Assembly (NCBI GenBank): GCA_022824105.1
Contig: JAJEAZ010000082.1
Span: forward strand, 1 to 35,502
From: Alphaproteobacteria bacterium
GTDB lineage: Bacteria > Pseudomonadota > Alphaproteobacteria > Bin95
DNA length: 35,502 nucleotides
Direction of reading: 5' to 3'
The stretch's first letter is position 1. Each line of letters begins with the position of its first letter. Shown here in pieces: positions 33,101-35,502 of the stretch. The notes below the pieces were generated by a model, which worked only from the letters and a program-made list of their open reading frames with translations, did no database searches and had not been told where the DNA came from. Made by a program: the position numbers and the translations under genes.

Positions 33101-33312
33101 AGCATCTCCTCCTGGCGGTTGACGATCTCGCGCTCGACTTCCGCCGGCGCGGCGCCGGGCCAGTAGGTCTGCACGGTAATCACCGGCTTGCGCACGTCCG
33201 GGGTCAGCTGGATCGGGATCGTCTCAAGCGCCACCAGCCCGAACAGCACGACCATGAGCACCGCCGCAATCACGGCGATGGGGCGGTCGATCGCGAAGCG
33301 GACGAGGTTCAT
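30133..33312 (-). CDS. RND efflux permease (AcrB/MexB-like)
   Basis: 1059 residues, full length for the HAE/RND superfamily. The N-terminal helix MNLVRFAIDRPIAVIAAVLMVV precedes the first periplasmic loop (WPGAAPAEVEREIVNRQEEMLKGVEGLEEV), the helix bundle TM2-6, a second large loop and TM7-12, which ends near an Arg-rich tail. In TM4 the proton-relay motif reads GMVVDAAIVVLEN: D410 is present but the second Asp (D408 of AcrB) is Ala, as in metal-exporting CusA-type members. Its ATG overlaps the TGA of the membrane fusion protein gene (ATGA), so translation is coupled. It should work in the inner membrane with that adaptor and an outer-membrane channel encoded elsewhere. Substrate not predictable. 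Confidence 0.93.
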   Translation of the reverse strand: MNLVRFAIDRPIAVIAAVLMVVLFGLVALETIPIQLTPDVRKPVITVQTYWPGAAPAEVEREIVNRQEEMLKGVEGLEEVESRSENGRARVTLTFAIGTNMDRALLLVANRLDRVTGYPDEADRPTLRTAGAEDNAIAWFVIQTAKDNPRPIHTYGDFVEEVVQDQLERVQGVSRTDVFGDVRRELHITVLPERMAQFGLTVTEITQRLRAANASVSAGDVEEGKRRYLVRAQGELDTPEAVRAVVLRTQSDGATGRIGRVTVGDIADVSYGYSEPRARIRRLGDNAVVMNAKREAGANVIETMEGVRAAVAELNDSVLPGEGLVMEQVYDETDYIVSAIGLVRQNIVVGGALAAIMLLLFLRSWRPTLIVSLAIPVSVVGSFVAMAMLGRSLNVVSLAGIAFAVGMVVDAAIVVLENIYRLRERGMPPREAALRGASQVWGAILVSALTTVLVFVPILAMDLEVGQLFRDIAVAISVSVMLSLLVAITVIPALSRRLLATRVWTGGRFEVPVLDGLARRYARATLAYAGAVVRNRKAALVSVAAIVGLAVAVAWWLTPKLDYLPDGSRNFVLGRVLPPPGYNLRTNSEIAREIEDATRALWASETGPESEPGQPPKIANFFFVALPSYTFVGASSVDPTRPEELVPVLQRSALREPGTFGFFTVASIFGRGIGGKRSIDLDISGPDLGTVMAVAGRATGMTAAALPRNEGNQLRPIPGLELGAPEVRVMPDRLRLADNGVSARELADTIDAFNDGLRVARVTIDGRRTNLILKGPTDNVSSTQGIDFLPVVTRNGYILPASSLANIEVTSGPTEIRHKERVRTVTLQIRPRAQMPLEEAMDLVRAEVIGPLRAGGLPDGVKLRLSGAADQLTITWNHIVIDLLIAVAIVFLVMAVLFESFIYPLVIMISVPLATAGGVLGLAVLNLFAFQPLDMLTLLGFIILVGIVVNNAILLVHQALFHIREGNMTPSDAIREATKDRLRPIYMSTLTSIFGMAPLVLFPGAGSELYRGLGSVVLGGLALSAVLTLTIVPPLLGLILAPLEERRRNRVAAATAAAE

Positions 33313-34496
33313 CCGGTTTTCGCCTTCTGCGGGTCCTTGCCGGACCCGCCGGGCTCGGCCGCCTTCATGCCGGGCACGAGCACCGGCTGGCCGGGGCGCA
33401 GCCGCTCATTGCCGCGCACGATGGCGAGGTCGCCCTCCGCCAGCCCGTCCAGCACCTCGAACCGGGTCCCGGAAGCGCGGCCGAGGCTTACCGGGCGGCG
33501 CTCTGCCTTGCCGTTGTTGGCGACATAGACAAGGGCCTGCGGCCCCTGGCGCACGATAGCGTCCTTGTGGACCGTGAGCGCGGGAGCCGGGGTGCTGACG
33601 GGCAGGACGACCGTCGCGGCCGCATTCGCAGCCAGCGGCGTTGCCGTCCGGCCGAAATCGGGCGTGAAGCGCACCAGGCGGGTTCGCGTCATTGCATTTT
33701 CGTCCGGCACGATAGCGCGCACCCTTGCGCTGTGCGTCGTGCCGTCCGGCAGCCGCACCGCCACCCGGGCCCCCGGCGCCAGCCCGGCGATGCGCGCAGC
33801 CGGCACGTCCGCCTCGATCTCGAGGTCGCGGTCGTTGACCAGCGCCACCACCGCGCCGCCTTCCTTCAGATAGGAGCCGATCTCGGTGTGAAGGGCGGTA
33901 ACCACGCCGTCATAGGGCGCGCGGACGGTGCCCCGCGCGAGGTTCATTTCCGCCAGCGCCAGGCTGGCTTTCGCCTGAACGAGCTGCGCGCGCGCCGCGT
34001 CCAGTTCGGAGCGCAGCCACGACCGCTCCTGCTCCTTGTCCTGCAGGCGCGCCTTGCTGAAGGCCGCCGAGCGGCGCAGCTTCTCGTAGCGCGCGATCTC
34101 CTGCTCGACCCGCTCCAGGCGGGCCCCGGCGGCGACGGCGCGGGCGGCGACGGCGTCCGCCGTGGCGGCGCGCGCGTCGCGCTCCGAGGTGAGCTTTTCG
34201 ATGTCGAGCACGGCCAGCACATCGCCTTCCGACACCCGGTCGCCCACCTGCACGCGCATTTCGGTGACGGCGCCGATCGTCTGGGCGGCCACGGAACCGC
34301 GCATACGGGAAACGAGCCTGCCGAACACCGGCGCCGTCTCGGCCAGCGGCTGGATGACGACCTTGTCCACCCGGACCGGAGCGGGACGCTGGGCCTCGGC
34401 CCCGGAAGGCCCGAGCGCCGTAAGCGCCAGCAATGCCGAACCGGCGGCGAAGCTAACGAAATGCGACGATAGGGACGGCGCCGCGATGATTGTCAT
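33309..34496 (-). CDS. RND membrane fusion protein (HlyD/AcrA family)
   Basis: 395 residues from the ATG at 34496. The frame stays open further upstream but there runs antisense to the HDAC-like gene, and only this start gives a signal peptide (hydrophobic 12-28, cut near AEA-QR at 35). The protein shows the lipoyl half-motif GAVTEMRVQVGDRVSEGDVLAVLD. A long coiled-coil hairpin follows (about residues 100-175, rich in Arg/Ala/Glu), then the returning lipoyl strand APYDGVVTALHTEIGSYLKEGGAVVALV. Beta-barrel and membrane-proximal domains make up the rest. It bridges the permease and outer-membrane channel in the periplasm. It overlaps the RND gene by four bases and is divergent from the HDAC-like gene over 171 bp. 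Confidence 0.9.
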   Translation of the reverse strand: MTIIAAPSLSSHFVSFAAGSALLALTALGPSGAEAQRPAPVRVDKVVIQPLAETAPVFGRLVSRMRGSVAAQTIGAVTEMRVQVGDRVSEGDVLAVLDIEKLTSERDARAATADAVAARAVAAGARLERVEQEIARYEKLRRSAAFSKARLQDKEQERSWLRSELDAARAQLVQAKASLALAEMNLARGTVRAPYDGVVTALHTEIGSYLKEGGAVVALVNDRDLEIEADVPAARIAGLAPGARVAVRLPDGTTHSARVRAIVPDENAMTRTRLVRFTPDFGRTATPLAANAAATVVLPVSTPAPALTVHKDAIVRQGPQALVYVANNGKAERRPVSLGRASGTRFEVLDGLAEGDLAIVRGNERLRPGQPVLVPGMKAAEPGGSGKDPQKAKTG

Positions 34497-34667
34497 GGGC
34501 AGCTCTCTTGCCGCCGCTCTGCCGACGGACGGCGCGGCAAATTGGGACCGGGCGCGTTGGAAGTCAACGAGACGTGCTGCCTCTTCCGCAAGCCCGGCCG
34601 CGCTTGCGGGCGTTCCGGTTATGATGGCGGATCGGCAACCCCGAGCGGCCGGGAGGCCGGAATCGCC

Positions 34668-35502
34668 ATGACCACGCTGCTTTTCCACCACGAATGCGCG
34701 GCCGGCCACGATACCGGCCCCGGCCATCCCGAACGCGCGGCGCGGGCCGGCGCGGTTGCGGCGGCGCTCGACGCCCCGGACTTTCGCGGCCTTGAGCGCC
34801 GGGAGCCGCCGGAAGCCCGGCGGGAGGCGCTGGAGCGCGCCCACTCCGGGGACTATGTGGACCTCGTGCTCGGCAACATGCCGGAGCGGGGCTATGTGCG
34901 CTTCGACGCCGACACCGTCGCCTCGCCGGGAACGAAGGATGCGGCGCTCCGGGCGGCAGGCGCCGCGGTTGCGGCAGTGGACGCGCTGGCCGGCGGCGAG
35001 GCGGACACCGCCTTCTGCGCCATGCGCCCGCCGGGCCACCATGCGGAGCCCGCCCGCGCCATGGGGTTCTGCTTCTTCAACAGCATCGCCGTCGGCGCGG
35101 CGCATGCGCGCGCGGTCCACGGCCTCGGCCGCGTCGCCGTGGTCGATTTCGACGTCCATCACGGCAACGGCACGCAGGCGGTCTTCTGGGACGAGCCGAA
35201 CGTGCTGTTCGCCTCGACGCACCAGATGCCGCTCTATCCGGGTACGGGCGCGGAGCGCGAATCCGGAGCGCACGGGCAGATCGTCAACGCCCCGCTGCCT
35301 CCGGGGGCCGGCGGCAAGGCGTTCCGCGAACGATTCGAGGAGCGCGTCCTGCCGGCGGTGGAGGCGTTCCGCCCGGAACTGGTCCTGGTGTCGGCCGGAT
35401 TCGACGCCCACCGCGCCGACCCGCTGGCGCAACTCGAACTCGAAGCCGCGGACTTCGCCTGGGCCACGCGCCGATTGCTGGCCGTAGCCCGCCGTCATGC
35501 CG
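34668..35502 (+). CDS. Histone-deacetylase-family amidohydrolase (3' partial)
   Basis: 278 codons are present before the window ends; family members are usually 300-375 residues, so most of the protein is visible. It starts at the ATG at 34668 (MTTLLFHHECAAGHD), with GGGAGG upstream. HDAC-fold motifs are complete: GHPERAAR, RPPGHHAE with the His pair H124/H125, GFCFFNSIAVGA, and the zinc ligands D162 and H164 in VDFDVHHGNG and D246 in SAGFDAH. Bacterial members are acetylpolyamine amidohydrolases or AcuC-type protein deacetylases. It is divergent from the RND operon. Confidence 0.9.
   Translation, partial: MTTLLFHHECAAGHDTGPGHPERAARAGAVAAALDAPDFRGLERREPPEARREALERAHSGDYVDLVLGNMPERGYVRFDADTVASPGTKDAALRAAGAAVAAVDALAGGEADTAFCAMRPPGHHAEPARAMGFCFFNSIAVGAAHARAVHGLGRVAVVDFDVHHGNGTQAVFWDEPNVLFASTHQMPLYPGTGAERESGAHGQIVNAPLPPGAGGKAFRERFEERVLPAVEAFRPELVLVSAGFDAHRADPLAQLELEAADFAWATRRLLAVARRHA

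Noticed and set aside
26593-33528. Continuous plus-strand open frame of about 2300 codons
   Set aside because: It runs antisense to four or five well-supported minus-strand genes, has low-complexity Arg/His/Gly/Asp composition and no domain. It is a by-product of GC-rich codon bias.
33309-35498. Long 729-residue form of the membrane fusion protein
   Set aside because: The extra N-terminal part is antisense to the HDAC-like gene; the start at 34496 gives a proper signal peptide.

Overview
The window looks like a chromosomal segment of a high-GC alphaproteobacterium. An ATP12-family F1-ATPase assembly chaperone at 20916-21608 supports this, because in bacteria that family is essentially alphaproteobacterial. 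The mix of LLM flavoenzymes, a TauD-type dioxygenase, acyl-CoA enzymes and EamA/RND transporters resembles free-living or sponge-associated marine members of the group, but species cannot be named from the sequence.

Region 1 (1-11150) is accessory DNA. It holds the 3' part of a two-domain transferrin-binding-protein-B-like surface protein with a strong terminator, and a frameshifted IS5-family transposase remnant. A perfect 14-copy 7-bp tandem repeat follows, directly upstream of a roughly 2000-residue Calx-beta autotransporter. Then come two tandem tyrosine recombinases separated by 3 bp. They end against a 5'-truncated alpha/beta-hydrolase gene, which probably marks the edge of an integrated island.

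Region 2 (11514-18122, minus strand) is a compact five-gene run: an orphan molybdenum hydroxylase large subunit, a MoaD/ThiS-like protein ending in Gly-Gly, an HSL-type hydrolase, an LLM flavin oxidoreductase, and a trimethylamine-dehydrogenase-like flavo-iron-sulfur enzyme whose substrate-cage residues are changed. It reads as a catabolic operon for an unidentified, probably nitrogen-containing, substrate. Upstream of it lies a lower-GC DUF4411 PIN plus XRE/ImmA-type pair (18236-19935).

Region 3 (20063-24741, plus strand) is a run of TauD-like dioxygenase, ATP12, acyl-CoA carboxylase carboxyltransferase and acyl-CoA synthetase. It converges on a VKOR-thioredoxin fusion gene.

Region 4 (25697-26664) has no clear conventional gene but is rich in signals: a strong promoter with an AT-rich upstream tract, a hairpin-rich leader, a 40-codon ORF behind a perfect Shine-Dalgarno, a REP-like element, and two sets of 10-bp-periodic CATGAC repeats.

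Region 5 (26665-35502) has an EamA exporter, an MDR reductase, a second LLM oxidoreductase and an RND pump operon (membrane fusion protein and permease, ATGA-coupled), all on the minus strand. A divergent histone-deacetylase-like amidohydrolase runs off the right end.
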